This document shows positions 16,417 through 27,852 of a stretch of DNA of 64,000 bases, piece by piece. The notes beneath the pieces are model-generated. The model saw only the letters and a program-made list of their open reading frames with translations, was not told the origin of the DNA and ran no database searches. Position 1 is the first letter of the stretch. Every line of letters starts with the position of its first letter. This stretch comes from Hyphomonadaceae bacterium UBA5336 (GTDB lineage: Bacteria; Pseudomonadota; Alphaproteobacteria; Caulobacterales; Hyphomonadaceae): NCBI GenBank assembly GCA_002408125.1, contig DHQO01000022.1:62001-126000 (forward strand), given 5' to 3'. Position numbers and translations under genes: made by a program.

Positions 16417-17447
16417 GTCTCGCTTGCCGGAGAGAGGTATTCGTCGAACGGGATTTCGGCGATGCGGTTGCCGAGGAAATAGATGCCGTCCTCGCGGATT
16501 GGCAGAGGCAGGAACCCGCCATTGGCCGAGGCGCCTTCCAGGGCGCCGATATAGGCGCGTAGTTCATCGGTCATGAGCCCGGCCGATTCCAGCGCGCCGC
16601 GCAACTCGTCGGCCTGTTCGATACGGATGCCGATGCTGCCGCTGACAACTTCCTCAGGCATGGAGAGATCCATTTTCCCGCCAAGATGCGCCGGGCCCCA
16701 TTCCACCATGACCTGGGGCACGCGCAGCTCGCCACCGCTGCGCAGGGCCAGGGCCAGGGCATGAACCGGGCTCGCACCTTCCTCGATCGCCGGGACGCCG
16801 TCATCAAGCTCGGCGCGAAGGATGGACGGGCCGATTACCGGTCCAAGAAAGGCTAGGTCTTCCGGCGGCGCAGTTGGCAGGCGCACTTCCTGCCAGTGGG
16901 TTTCCAGCTGCAGCATGTCCGGCTCGCCCGGGGCCGGGCGCAGATGGAACTCGAAATCGTCGACTTCCGCCGGCTCGTCGCCGGCGACATTGAAGCTCGC
17001 CTCGTTCAGGGCCAGCGAGATCTGGCGGATGGACTGGGCATCCCAGCGCAGGCTCATGGCCGAGCGCCCGTCGATGAGGCCCTGCAGGGCGCCATTGCCC
17101 AGCTCATGGCGGCCGGGCGCGCGGATGATGGCGTGATTATAGTTCCAGGGCTGCATCACGATCTGCAGGTCGTCGGCGCGCCACATGGACCCAGTATCGG
17201 GAATGCCATAGGCCGGCTCTTCCACATCCAGGACGAAACGGAACGGAAAGCCCGAAAGCTTGCGGCTGGCATAGTCGACCTCCAGCCCCATGGCGCGCTG
17301 TTCCTCGACCCAGTCGTCAATGCCGTTCGAGATCACGCTGCGGGCGATAAACCAGTAGGCCGACCAGGCGATGCAGGCGATCACGATCAGCGCGAAGAGG
17401 ATGGTAATTGGGCCGGGGCCGCGGCGTTTGCCATAGGCTGTGGTCAT
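16413..17447 (-). CDS. DUF2125 domain protein, membrane-anchored
   Basis: A 344-residue protein with a single N-terminal membrane helix (about 14-33, ITILFALIVIACIAWSAYWF). The rest would be periplasmic and rich in beta strands, as in the DUF2125 family common in alphaproteobacteria. SGFPFRFVLDVEEP fits the family and recalls LPS-transport/AsmA-like long beta folds; that link is inference. The ATG at 17447 lies one base after the plsC stop, and the 3' end overlaps the glycosylase gene. Its place between plsC and envelope genes suggests an envelope role. No biochemical function is known to me. Confidence 0.82.
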   Translation of the reverse strand: MTTAYGKRRGPGPITILFALIVIACIAWSAYWFIARSVISNGIDDWVEEQRAMGLEVDYASRKLSGFPFRFVLDVEEPAYGIPDTGSMWRADDLQIVMQPWNYNHAIIRAPGRHELGNGALQGLIDGRSAMSLRWDAQSIRQISLALNEASFNVAGDEPAEVDDFEFHLRPAPGEPDMLQLETHWQEVRLPTAPPEDLAFLGPVIGPSILRAELDDGVPAIEEGASPVHALALALRSGGELRVPQVMVEWGPAHLGGKMDLSMPEEVVSGSIGIRIEQADELRGALESAGLMTDELRAYIGALEGASANGGFLPLPIREDGIYFLGNRIAEIPFDEYLSPASET

Positions 17448-17448
17448 G

Positions 17449-18204
17449 TCAGGCGAGCTCCAGTTCCGCGCGCGTGCGCCCTTGTGCTTCCAGCCCCTCT
17501 TCCAGAAGTTTTTCCGAGGCCGGCTCGATTGCCGCTTCAAGACGCGACATCAGCGCGCGGCGGTCAAGTCCCGGCTCGATGGGGTCGAGCAGTTCAAACA
17601 CCACGGTGCCGGGCCGGCGGACAAGACCGCGCGCCGGCCAGCAAAGCCCGGAATTGGTCGCCACCGGCACGCAGGGCACGCCGAGTTTCTTGTAGAAGGC
17701 GCTGGTGCCGGCGGCGAAATAACCTGTCGTCACGCCCGGGGGATGGCGGGTGCCTTCCGGGAAGATGACGAACTGGCGGCCGACACTGGCGCGCTGTGCG
17801 GCGGCGTTCAGCATCTTCTTCACGGTCTTGGCCGCGCCGCCGCGATCGATCGCGATCATGCGCAGCTTCATCGCGTACCAGCCGAGAAAGGGATACCAGA
17901 GCAGCTCGCGCTTCATTGTGATCACCGGGTCGGACAGGATCAGGAAGGGGACGAAGACATCCCACATGCACTGGTGTTTTGCGGCGTAGATGATCGGGCC
18001 GGGGGGCAGGTGCTCAAGCCCGCGAAACTCGGTGCGGATCCCGCAAATGGCATGCAGGCCCCAGCGGATCGTGCCGGCATAAAAGCGCACGCCGTCACGG
18101 ATCACGGTGCGCGGCATGAACAGGCTTGGCAGCCACAGGACGCCCATCAGGAACATCAGGCCGTACATCCAGGCCAGGAAAACCAGAGATCGCAGGAGCA
18201 ACAT
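17449..18204 (-). CDS. plsC: 1-acyl-sn-glycerol-3-phosphate acyltransferase
   Basis: Acylates lysophosphatidate to phosphatidate in phospholipid synthesis at the inner membrane. The 251-residue protein has an N-terminal hydrophobic segment, the catalytic HX4D motif H77-QCMW-D82, and the FPEGTR motif (148-153). KRELLWYPFLGW is the usual region between them. It begins five bases after ydcF and ends one base before the DUF2125 gene, so it is firmly within the operon. Similar acyltransferases can use ornithine lipids (OlsA); the generic PlsC assignment is the safer one. Confidence 0.92.
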   Translation of the reverse strand: MLLLRSLVFLAWMYGLMFLMGVLWLPSLFMPRTVIRDGVRFYAGTIRWGLHAICGIRTEFRGLEHLPPGPIIYAAKHQCMWDVFVPFLILSDPVITMKRELLWYPFLGWYAMKLRMIAIDRGGAAKTVKKMLNAAAQRASVGRQFVIFPEGTRHPPGVTTGYFAAGTSAFYKKLGVPCVPVATNSGLCWPARGLVRRPGTVVFELLDPIEPGLDRRALMSRLEAAIEPASEKLLEEGLEAQGRTRAELELA

Positions 18205-18209
18205 AAGCT

Positions 18210-18791
18210 TCAGTTAAACAAGCTTAGCGCCTGCGTCACGCGCCATTTCATCCACTCCTGCGCTGTTCCGCGAAACGATCGCCAGTCTCGATAGGCATTG
18301 ACGGGATCGATCCGGGTCGTGACGGGATAGGCAATGAACTCAACACCTTCGGCGTCGCGCGACAGGAGGAAGCGCGCGCGGGGCATGTGATAGTTCGAGG
18401 TGACGAGGACGAGACGGTCATATCCGTTCGTCTCGGCCCAGGCGGAGACTTCCTCGGCATTCTCCAGCGTGGTGGTCGCCTGGTAGCCGATATCGACACA
18501 GCACTCATAAAGGCCGGGGTCGCCGCCGGCGCTTGCAGCCAACTGGTCGAGCGTGACATCGGGGTTTACCCCGGAAATCAGGAGCCGTTCGCCAATGCCT
18601 GTGGCCAGCAGGTCCATGCCCGCGGCAATGCGCAGGCCCGAGCCGCCGGTGAGCACGACAATCCCATCGGCATCGGTGACATCGCCTGGCAGGGCGCGGG
18701 CGGCATCTTCGCGAAATCCGTTGAAGTCGAGGATCGCCGCGATGACAACCGCTGCGAGCACCCAGCGCCATTTCAGGCCGAATGGTCTCAA
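18210..18791 (-). CDS. YdcF/SanA/ElyC family protein (DUF218)
   Basis: A 193-residue protein with one N-terminal membrane helix (about 9-24) and a DUF218 domain facing the periplasm. The domain shows GIVVLTGGSGLRIAAGMDLL, ERLLISGVNP, TTLENAEEV and VLVTSNYHMPRA, the conserved family segments. Relatives in E. coli (ElyC, SanA) affect envelope integrity and lipid carrier metabolism; the exact reaction is unsettled. Its start overlaps the ftsX stop by four bases, linking it to cell division genes. YdcF after FtsX is a recurring alphaproteobacterial arrangement. Confidence 0.88.
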   Translation of the reverse strand: MRPFGLKWRWVLAAVVIAAILDFNGFREDAARALPGDVTDADGIVVLTGGSGLRIAAGMDLLATGIGERLLISGVNPDVTLDQLAASAGGDPGLYECCVDIGYQATTTLENAEEVSAWAETNGYDRLVLVTSNYHMPRARFLLSRDAEGVEFIAYPVTTRIDPVNAYRDWRSFRGTAQEWMKWRVTQALSLFN

Positions 18792-19653
18792 AACGCCCCT
18801 TTCAGCGACCGGATCACCGTAATTCGGGCGGCGATCCGCGCAGCCAGCGCGGCAAGGATTGGGGTGGCAATCAGGATGAGCAGGTCGGTCGGGTCGAGCG
18901 ACAGGCGCGGCAGGAGCCCGCTGCGCCCCGATCCGGCAGACGCCATGGACATGGCCAGCGCCACGGCGGCAAGCGCAAATAATGCCCCGACCGATCCGGC
19001 TTTCAGACCGAGCACCCAGAAGCGGCGCTCGAACAGGCGGGAGATGAACCGGTCCGTCGCGCCCGACAGGTGGAGCACATCGACAATGTCGCGGCGCGCC
19101 AGCAGGGCGGCATGGGTGGCAAAGGCGATGACGGCCACGGCGGTGGCGCCAAGCAGGACAACGGTGGACAGGGCGACCAGCCGAACGACACCGAGGGCGC
19201 GGCGCACATCCCCGGCCCAGGTCTCATGTGCATCGACGCGGGAGTCTATGCCGGCTTCGGTGAGGCGGCGCTGCAGGTCCGGGGCAAGGTTTTCCAGCGC
19301 CGGATCGGCCTCAACGGCCAGGATCAGCGGCATGGGCAGGCCGGCCGGCAGGCCGCCCGCCCCGAAGCTCGGTTCCAGCAGGGCCTCGATTTCCTCATGT
19401 GCCATGACGCGCGCGCCGGTCACGCCCGGCACGGCGGCGATCAGGTCGCGCGCCTCATCGGCCGCACGCCGGTCGGCATCGACCAAACGCACCGTGATCT
19501 GGCCCTGGACCTCGGCGGTCCATCCGGCGGCGGCATCATAGGTTGCGCGCGCCGAAAGTGCGGCCAGCGCGGCCAGGAAGCACAGCGCACAGACGACGAA
19601 GAACAGGGCGGCTTCGCGCGTGTCGCGTTCCGGCAGGAGCGGGGTTTCCTGGC

Positions 19654-19657
<4 letters not shown>
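18788..19657 (-). CDS. ftsX: Cell division protein FtsX
   Basis: The membrane partner of the FtsE ATPase. FtsEX controls peptidoglycan hydrolases at the septum. The 289-residue protein has the expected four membrane segments: about 18-37, then an extracytoplasmic loop, 166-188, 222-243 and 257-278. The loop holds ITVRLVDADRRAADEARDLI and PLILAVEAD, and the cytoplasmic turn ARRDIVDVLHLSGATDRFI is the family signature. It overlaps ftsE (ATGA) and ydcF. The low conservation of FtsX is normal, and the ftsE neighbour makes the call firm. Confidence 0.93.
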
Positions 19658-20373
<716 letters not shown>

Positions 20374-20411
20374 GTCTGGCTAGATACCACCTGCGACCAC
20401 CTAAGCCTGCG

Positions 20412-20426
20412 TTAACAGCAGATTGA
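20412..20426. promoter_or_regulatory. Possible CtrA-type box in the ftsE upstream region
   Basis: TTAA (20412-20415), seven bases, then TTGA (20423-20426) matches the CtrA consensus TTAA-N7-TTAA at seven of eight positions. It lies 38 bases upstream of ftsE and 24 bases upstream of the divergent zinc-ribbon gene. CtrA controls cell-cycle genes in this bacterial group. Matches of this size occur by chance, so this is only a candidate. Confidence 0.3.
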
Positions 20427-20450
20427 GTCCATTCGTTGAATGAACAGGCC

Positions 20451-21146
20451 ATGATTGTCACCTGCCCCGCCTGCGAAAATTCATACTTTGTCGAAGACAG
20501 CACGCTTGGCCGCGATGGCGCGGAGCTGACCTGTATCTCCTGCGGCCATGCCTGGTTCGAGGAGGTTGAGGGCGCGGTGGGTGATGAAACCCTCGCGCGC
20601 GGGGCCCATGAACGCTACCTGGAGGCCGTGCGCCTGCGCGGGCGCCGGCGTTCGCGCCTTGTGGCGGTCACCGTGTGGGCGCTGGTCGCGGCTATCGTCG
20701 CTGGCAGCCTGACCGCGGCGGTATATTATCGCGACGAGGTCGCGCGCCGCTGGCCGGAATCGGCAAGCGCCTTTGCCCTGCTTGGCCTCGATGTGAACCG
20801 GTTCGGTGTGGATTTCGAGAATATCCAGCGCTCGCGCGAACTGCGCGGCACGGTGCCCGTGCTCACGGTCTCGGCCGATGTGCGCAATATCACCGGCAAG
20901 GCCCAGCCGGCGCCGCGTGTGCGCGTCGGCCTGCTCGACGATTTCGGCCGCGAGATTGCGCACATGTTTGCCGATGTGACGCCCGTCACCATTCCTGCCG
21001 GTGCCTCGGGCCATTTCAGCGCTGTGCTGGAAAACCCGCCGGCGGAGTCCTACAGCCTTGATCTGCGCTTTGTGGATGTGGAAGAACCGGCCCAGCATGC
21101 CGATGCCGGCATGGACCTGACCCCAGCCGACCCCACCGAGCCATGA
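20451..21146 (+). CDS. Zinc-ribbon (MJ0042-type) membrane protein, DUF3426-like
   Basis: A 231-residue protein with an N-terminal MJ0042-type zinc ribbon (C5, C8, C28, C31; MIVTCPACENSYF), a charged linker, one membrane helix (about 66-88, VAVTVWALVAAIVAGSLTAAV) and a C-terminal beta domain with VPVLTVSADVRNITGKA, as in DUF3426 proteins. The ribbon would be cytosolic. I chose the ATG at 20451, which gives the family's usual MIVTCPxC start, over one 15 bases upstream. Family members are common in alphaproteobacteria, often beside ftsEX, but their function is unknown. Its last codon overlaps hpt. Confidence 0.87.
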   Translation: MIVTCPACENSYFVEDSTLGRDGAELTCISCGHAWFEEVEGAVGDETLARGAHERYLEAVRLRGRRRSRLVAVTVWALVAAIVAGSLTAAVYYRDEVARRWPESASAFALLGLDVNRFGVDFENIQRSRELRGTVPVLTVSADVRNITGKAQPAPRVRVGLLDDFGREIAHMFADVTPVTIPAGASGHFSAVLENPPAESYSLDLRFVDVEEPAQHADAGMDLTPADPTEP

Positions 21147-21667
21147 CGGACCTGTCGAAACTGACCACACTGGTGGATGAAGCCACCCTCTCAAGAGAAA
21201 TCGATGCCCTGGCAGACCGCCTCGCCCCGCACCTTCAGGGCGAGTGGACGGTGGTCTCCATCCTGATCGGTGCCACGCCCTTCACAAGCGACCTGATGAA
21301 GGCGCTGGCAAAGCGCGATGTTCACCCGGTGCTCGATGCGCTGTGGCTGGAAAGCTATGGCGACGCGCAGGAAAGCTCCGGCCGGGTGGCCGTGCGGGCC
21401 GACCTCTCACGCCCGGTGAAGGGACGCGGGGTCCTCATCGTCGACGATGTCTTCGATACCGGCCGCACGCTGCATTTCGCCCGCACCCATATGGAGGCCA
21501 AGGGCGCGACCAAGGTGATGACCTGCGCGCTTGCCAGAAAGCCCAGCGCGCCGCAGACGGGGTGTGATTTCTTCGCCATCGAAACCCCGGAACGCTTTCT
21601 CGTTGGCTATGGCATGGACGTGGCGGGCAAGTATCGCGGACTTCCTTTCATTGGAGCGCTCGACTGA
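21143..21667 (+). CDS. hpt: Hypoxanthine phosphoribosyltransferase
   Basis: Salvages hypoxanthine and guanine with PRPP to IMP and GMP. The 174-residue protein carries the PRPP-binding loop VLIVDDVFDTGRT (97-109), the LESYG segment (69-73) of the flexible loop, and the C-terminal FLVGYGMDVAGKYRGLPFIG typical of Hpt. It starts in an ATGA overlap with the zinc-ribbon gene and its stop shares one base with the next ATG, giving a three-gene operon. Some paralogues prefer xanthine; sequence alone does not exclude that. Confidence 0.93.
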   Translation: MTDLSKLTTLVDEATLSREIDALADRLAPHLQGEWTVVSILIGATPFTSDLMKALAKRDVHPVLDALWLESYGDAQESSGRVAVRADLSRPVKGRGVLIVDDVFDTGRTLHFARTHMEAKGATKVMTCALARKPSAPQTGCDFFAIETPERFLVGYGMDVAGKYRGLPFIGALD

Positions 21668-22071
21668 TGGCCCGTCAGACCCTTGCAGCGGTCACCCTCG
21701 TGGTGCCCGACTATGATGTCGGGATCGCCTATTTCACCGGCGTGCTGGGCTTTGACCTGATCGAGGACAGCGACCTCGGCGATGGCAAGCGCTGGGTTCT
21801 GGTCGCGCCGAAGCAGAGCCAGGCCTGCCGCATCCTGCTGGCAAGGGCCAAGGGGGAAGAGCAGGAAAATGCCATCGGCAACCAGACCGGCGGGCGGGTG
21901 GCCTTCTTCCTCTATACCGACGATTTCGAAGGCGATTATGCCGCTTATCAGGCCGCCGGCGTCACCTTCATGGAAGAACCGCGCGAGGAGCCTTATGGCC
22001 GCGTCGTGGTGTTCCAGGATGCTTTCGGCAATCTCTGGGACATGATCCAGCCTGGGCAGATCGACGACTAG
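21667..22071 (+). CDS. VOC family (glyoxalase/bleomycin resistance) protein
   Basis: A 134-residue protein with the paired beta-alpha-beta-beta-beta modules of the vicinal oxygen chelate superfamily. Visible are AAVTLVVPDYDVGIAYFTGVLGFDLIED at the start (shown in parts: TLVVPDYDVGIAYFTGVLGF), the central GGRVAFFLYTDDFEGDY, and EEPYGRVVVFQDAFGNLWDMI at the end. Substrate cannot be inferred; members include lyases, dioxygenases and binding proteins. Start and hpt stop overlap by one base. Its stop codon overlaps the stop of the converging transporter gene by two bases. Confidence 0.85.
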   Translation: MARQTLAAVTLVVPDYDVGIAYFTGVLGFDLIEDSDLGDGKRWVLVAPKQSQACRILLARAKGEEQENAIGNQTGGRVAFFLYTDDFEGDYAAYQAAGVTFMEEPREEPYGRVVVFQDAFGNLWDMIQPGQIDD

Positions 22072-23003
22072 GTTCTGTGCTCATGCCCTGAACTGGCATG
22101 TTCCCAGACCATGAGCAGCACGCCAGCGAACACGGCGCCGAAGCCGACAAGGTGAGCCCAGCGGAAGGTTTCCCCGAGCAGGATATAGGACAGGACCAGC
22201 GCCGAGAGTGGCATCACGGCCATGAAGCTCGCTGCCAGCGGGCCGGGCGCCTGGCGCACGCCGGTATACCAGATCACCGGGGCGAGGGCGCCGGTGGCGG
22301 CACCCCAGAACAGGACTGCGCTCCAGTCCGCCGCGCTGGCACCACTGATATCAAAGGGGTTCGGGTCGATCAGCAGGGCGAGCAGGGCAAAGGCCGGCAT
22401 CGCCATCAAAGTGGCCGCGAAGGTCACCGCCAGTGACGAGACCTCATCGCTGAGCAACTTCGACAGCAGCGTGTAGGCCGTCTCGAAGCAGACTGCCAGT
22501 CCGACCAGGGCCGCCCCCAGGATTACCGCTTGGCCGCCATCCTCGCCGGACATGTCTCGCATCAGGTTGATCGCGACCACGCCGACAACGGCAAGGCCGA
22601 GCGCGCCGGCCTTGCGCCAGTTCATCGCCGAGCCGAGAAACACCACCGCTGCCAGCGCCGTCACCGCGGGTGTGGAACTCATCACCGTTGCCCCGATCAC
22701 CCCGGTGGTCAGCCGCATGCCGAACAGCATGGTGGAGGTGAACCCAACCATTCCGACCATGGCGATGAGGGCGATCACGAGCCAGTCGCGCCGTTTGGCA
22801 AGGCGCAGTTCCTTAAGGTGCGGCGCCATGAAGGGAGCCAGTGCGATGGCCGCAATCGTCATGCGCATCAGCGAGGCGGTGAAGACCGGAAAGGCCTCCG
22901 ACACGATCTTGCTGATCGGCGTGGTCGATCCGAACAGCGACATGCCGATCAGCAATTGCAGATATACGAGAGGGTGGGGAGAGGAGCTTTCAAACGCGCG
23001 CAT
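22068..23003 (-). CDS. EamA/DMT family transporter
   Basis: An inner-membrane carrier of the drug/metabolite transporter superfamily, 311 residues, with about ten hydrophobic segments in two EamA repeats. The first repeat runs from LVYLQLLIGMSLFGSTTPIS to VVGVVAINLM; the second ends FGAVFAGVLLMVW. I chose ATG 23003 (MRAFESSSPHPLV), with AGCAGG upstream, because the longer frame to 23093 would run into the divergent gene and adds a non-membrane tail. Substrate is unknown; these carry metabolites or amino acids. It converges on the VOC gene with overlapping stops. Confidence 0.88.
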   Translation of the reverse strand: MRAFESSSPHPLVYLQLLIGMSLFGSTTPISKIVSEAFPVFTASLMRMTIAAIALAPFMAPHLKELRLAKRRDWLVIALIAMVGMVGFTSTMLFGMRLTTGVIGATVMSSTPAVTALAAVVFLGSAMNWRKAGALGLAVVGVVAINLMRDMSGEDGGQAVILGAALVGLAVCFETAYTLLSKLLSDEVSSLAVTFAATLMAMPAFALLALLIDPNPFDISGASAADWSAVLFWGAATGALAPVIWYTGVRQAPGPLAASFMAVMPLSALVLSYILLGETFRWAHLVGFGAVFAGVLLMVWEHASSGHEHRT

Positions 23004-23058
23004 GTTCTGCCTGCTGGGAAGGTGAGCCTGTTCGAAATAGTGATTTGCGGCTAAGACA

Positions 23059-23075
23059 GTTCCGGGAACGGTTCC
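23059..23075. promoter_or_regulatory. Candidate operator: three alternating GTTCC half-sites
   Basis: GTTCC (23059-23063), G, GGAAC (23065-23069), G, GTTCC (23071-23075): alternating inverted half-sites with one-base spacers between two divergent membrane protein genes. The first two form a perfect 11-bp palindrome. The spacing does not match the alphaproteobacterial LexA box (GTTC-N7-GTTC), being one base longer. The regulator is unknown. Confidence 0.4.
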
Positions 23076-23091
23076 ATTAGAGGGGGAAGCC

Positions 23092-24288
23092 ATGCGCAGT
23101 TACGCAGAAGATACCGCGGCGGCTGGCCGCGAGGTCCTGCCGGACCTGACGCGGGCCTGGGCCCTGTTCGGCATCGCGGTGGTGAATGTCGGCGTGCTGT
23201 CCTGGCCGATGGTGTCAGGCTATCATGGCGGCGCCATGCAGGGACCGGCTGACTATACGCTTTATTTTCTCGTCGTCGCCCTGTTCATGTTGAAGTCCTA
23301 CTCCCTGTTCTCCTTCATGTTCGGGGTCGGCTTTGCCTATCAGATGCAGTCGGCTGAGCGCCGCTCGGTCGGCTTTGCCGGGCGCTACTGGCGGCGTATT
23401 CTCGGCCTTTTCCTGTTCGGACTGCTGAACATTTTCTGCTTCTTCATCGGCGATATCCTGGTGATGTATTCGCTGCTTGGATCGCTGCTCTTTCTGTTTC
23501 GCAAGGCGGGCACGAAGACGCTGCTCGGATGGGCCATCGGCGTTTACATCGTCCAGATCCTCTTTATCGGCCTGATGGCATTCGGGATCTGGGCCGGCGT
23601 GACCTACGCGCCGGAGGAAATGGCCAAGGCGTCCACGCAAATGGAAGAACTGGACGTTAAATCTCTCGAAACCTTCACGACAGCAGGTTTTCTCGAAACC
23701 GCGGGCTATCGCCTGGCGATCTACGCCCAGAATCTCGTCAACTTCATCTTTCTCCAGGGGATCGGTGCGCTGGCTTTCTTCCTGTTCGGCCTCTCGGCGG
23801 TAAAAAGTGGGATCATCGCCAATCCCTCCGCACCGATCTGGCGGAAGGCACGCTGGCAAGCTCTGCCGGTTGGCCTCGTCGTATCGGCATTAGGCGCCTG
23901 GTTGATGATCCAGGGCGAGGGCGTGTTCGATCCGCGCATGATGGCCGGCATGCTCCTGATCACCCTCGGCAGCCCGTTTTCCAGCTTTGGCTATATCGGC
24001 CTGATCGCCAAATGGGCCGAAGGTCCCGGCGGTCCGGTCCGCAGTTTCTTCGCGCGCGGCGGCACGGCCAGCCTCACGGCGTATCTGCTGCAGAACGCAA
24101 TCCTGTCATTCACGTTCAGCGCCTATGGGTTTGGCATGTTTGCGAAGCTGCCGGCCTCGACCTGCGTGCTGATCGGCGCGGGCGTGGCGCTGTTCTCGAT
24201 CGCCTTTACCAGCCTGTGGCGCCTGTGGTTCGCGCGTGGGCCGATGGAAGTGATTTTGCGGAACTGGACGTATCTGGGCGCGCGCTGA
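23092..24288 (+). CDS. DUF418 domain membrane protein
   Basis: A 398-residue inner-membrane protein with eight or more hydrophobic segments, starting with the cytosolic LPDLTRAWALFGIAVVNVGV. This is the usual opening of the DUF418/YeiB family (related to acyltransferase-3 and heparan N-acetyltransferase folds). The C-terminal DUF418 part has GGTASLTAYLLQNAILSF and the ending WRLWFARGPMEVILRNWTYL, both characteristic. The function of the family is unknown; a transport or acyl-transfer role is speculative. The last 83 bases overlap the 3' end of the converging GNAT gene on the other strand. Confidence 0.88.
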   Translation: MRSYAEDTAAAGREVLPDLTRAWALFGIAVVNVGVLSWPMVSGYHGGAMQGPADYTLYFLVVALFMLKSYSLFSFMFGVGFAYQMQSAERRSVGFAGRYWRRILGLFLFGLLNIFCFFIGDILVMYSLLGSLLFLFRKAGTKTLLGWAIGVYIVQILFIGLMAFGIWAGVTYAPEEMAKASTQMEELDVKSLETFTTAGFLETAGYRLAIYAQNLVNFIFLQGIGALAFFLFGLSAVKSGIIANPSAPIWRKARWQALPVGLVVSALGAWLMIQGEGVFDPRMMAGMLLITLGSPFSSFGYIGLIAKWAEGPGGPVRSFFARGGTASLTAYLLQNAILSFTFSAYGFGMFAKLPASTCVLIGAGVALFSIAFTSLWRLWFARGPMEVILRNWTYLGAR

Positions 24289-25420
24289 CCGGGCCATCGG
24301 TAAGCTTTGCCGGGCGGCGGTGCACCGGCGCCACGCGCGAGGCGAAGACATGCTCGCCGGCATAGAGGGCGGGCAGGATTTCATCGCCCCGCAGCCCGCC
24401 ATCGAAGCCGACAATGTGGCAACTGTCATAACGTGCTGGCGCGATCCGGTGTGAGCCGACCTCGCCTGCCAGCGCTACCGGGAAGTCCAGTACCGGGCTC
24501 AGCCGCAGCGCCGCAGCGCCCGCAGCCCTGGCCGAGCGATGGATCGCCCGCAGCAGTTCCACCGCGTCGCTCTCCCAGCCGGCAATCGGTGCGATGGCGA
24601 GATCGGTAATCTGGGCAATCGCCGGTTCATGCTTGTTCAGCTTTGCGAGCGTGACCATGGCGACATGGCCGGCCGGATGCAGGAACACACAGGACCGGCC
24701 CGGCGCATCCGGGTCCGCCAGCCGCCAGCGATAGCCCTCCAGCGAGCGGGCGATCCGCCAGCCGTTTTCGCACGGGGCGGCGTTGAGCACTTTCAGGGCC
24801 GCATCGAGCCGCGCCCAGTCCTCGCGCCGGAAGAGGTTCAGCGCCATGTTCTGGCTTTCCGGTATCGGCCATTGCAGGCGGGTGGTCAGCCATTCGCGGC
24901 GCGCAAGCTGGCCATAGGCCAACTGGTTGCGGGCGGCATAGCTGAGCGCGCGGCCAGCCGAATAGATCCAGGGCCGCAGAGGCCAGTCTATGCTGGACTG
25001 GCCGGCTGACCCGATCCAGGGACGCATGCCGACCTTCTTCAGGACCGGTGCGGAGGCGGCATTGTTTTTCAGTGTGGTCACCGGAACCGGTGCGCTCTTG
25101 TCCAGTACCGTCTGCACAAGCTGTCGGCCGAGCCCGGCCCGCCGTTGTGCCATGACGAAGCTGTGACCGGTGATGATCTGACGCGTTCTGCCGGCGCTTT
25201 GCACCTGCTGCCGCATGGTGCCGAGAAAACCCAGCGCCTCGCCATCGGCGCCGCGCATCAGCTGGCCGGCAGGCGCCCCGTGCTGTTCGGGATTGTCGAA
25301 GAGCAGCCAGTTCCAGCCGGCCGGACTGCGCGCGGGGAAGCCGCACGCCTTCGCGATCTCCGCGATCGCGGGTATATCCTCGCTGCGAACAGCGTCGATC
25401 TGCACGTGTGTCCTCGTCAT
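24206..25420 (-). CDS. GNAT-like N-acyltransferase family protein
   Basis: A 404-residue cytosolic protein. The N-terminal half looks like a GNAT domain: EDIPAIAEIAKACGFP, then ADGEALGFLGTM, the acetyl-CoA loop region SFVMAQRRAGLGRQLVQTVL (Q/R-x-x-G-x-G/L pattern) and NAASAPVLKKVGM. The C-terminal half may be a second, degenerate acyltransferase domain. Substrate is unknown. The last 40 or so residues (VHRRPAKLTDGPVS onward) read through the antisense of the DUF418 gene, suggesting an ancestral stop was lost. ATG 25420 (MTRTHVQIDAV) is the only sensible start; the frame continues upstream only as antisense of purL. Confidence 0.78.
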   Translation of the reverse strand: MTRTHVQIDAVRSEDIPAIAEIAKACGFPARSPAGWNWLLFDNPEQHGAPAGQLMRGADGEALGFLGTMRQQVQSAGRTRQIITGHSFVMAQRRAGLGRQLVQTVLDKSAPVPVTTLKNNAASAPVLKKVGMRPWIGSAGQSSIDWPLRPWIYSAGRALSYAARNQLAYGQLARREWLTTRLQWPIPESQNMALNLFRREDWARLDAALKVLNAAPCENGWRIARSLEGYRWRLADPDAPGRSCVFLHPAGHVAMVTLAKLNKHEPAIAQITDLAIAPIAGWESDAVELLRAIHRSARAAGAAALRLSPVLDFPVALAGEVGSHRIAPARYDSCHIVGFDGGLRGDEILPALYAGEHVFASRVAPVHRRPAKLTDGPVSARPDTSSSAKSLPSAHARTTGATGW

Positions 25421-25525
25421 AGGCTTACCCAAGCAAGAGCCGGGCCGTGCGGGCAGTGCCTTTTCCCGGCCCGCACGGCAGCTTTGAACTGGCAGTTCTG
25501 CACGCGCGCGTTTAATAGGGCGTTC

Positions 25526-27829
<2,304 letters not shown>

Positions 27830-27852
27830 TAGCACATCCCACAGAGCCGACT

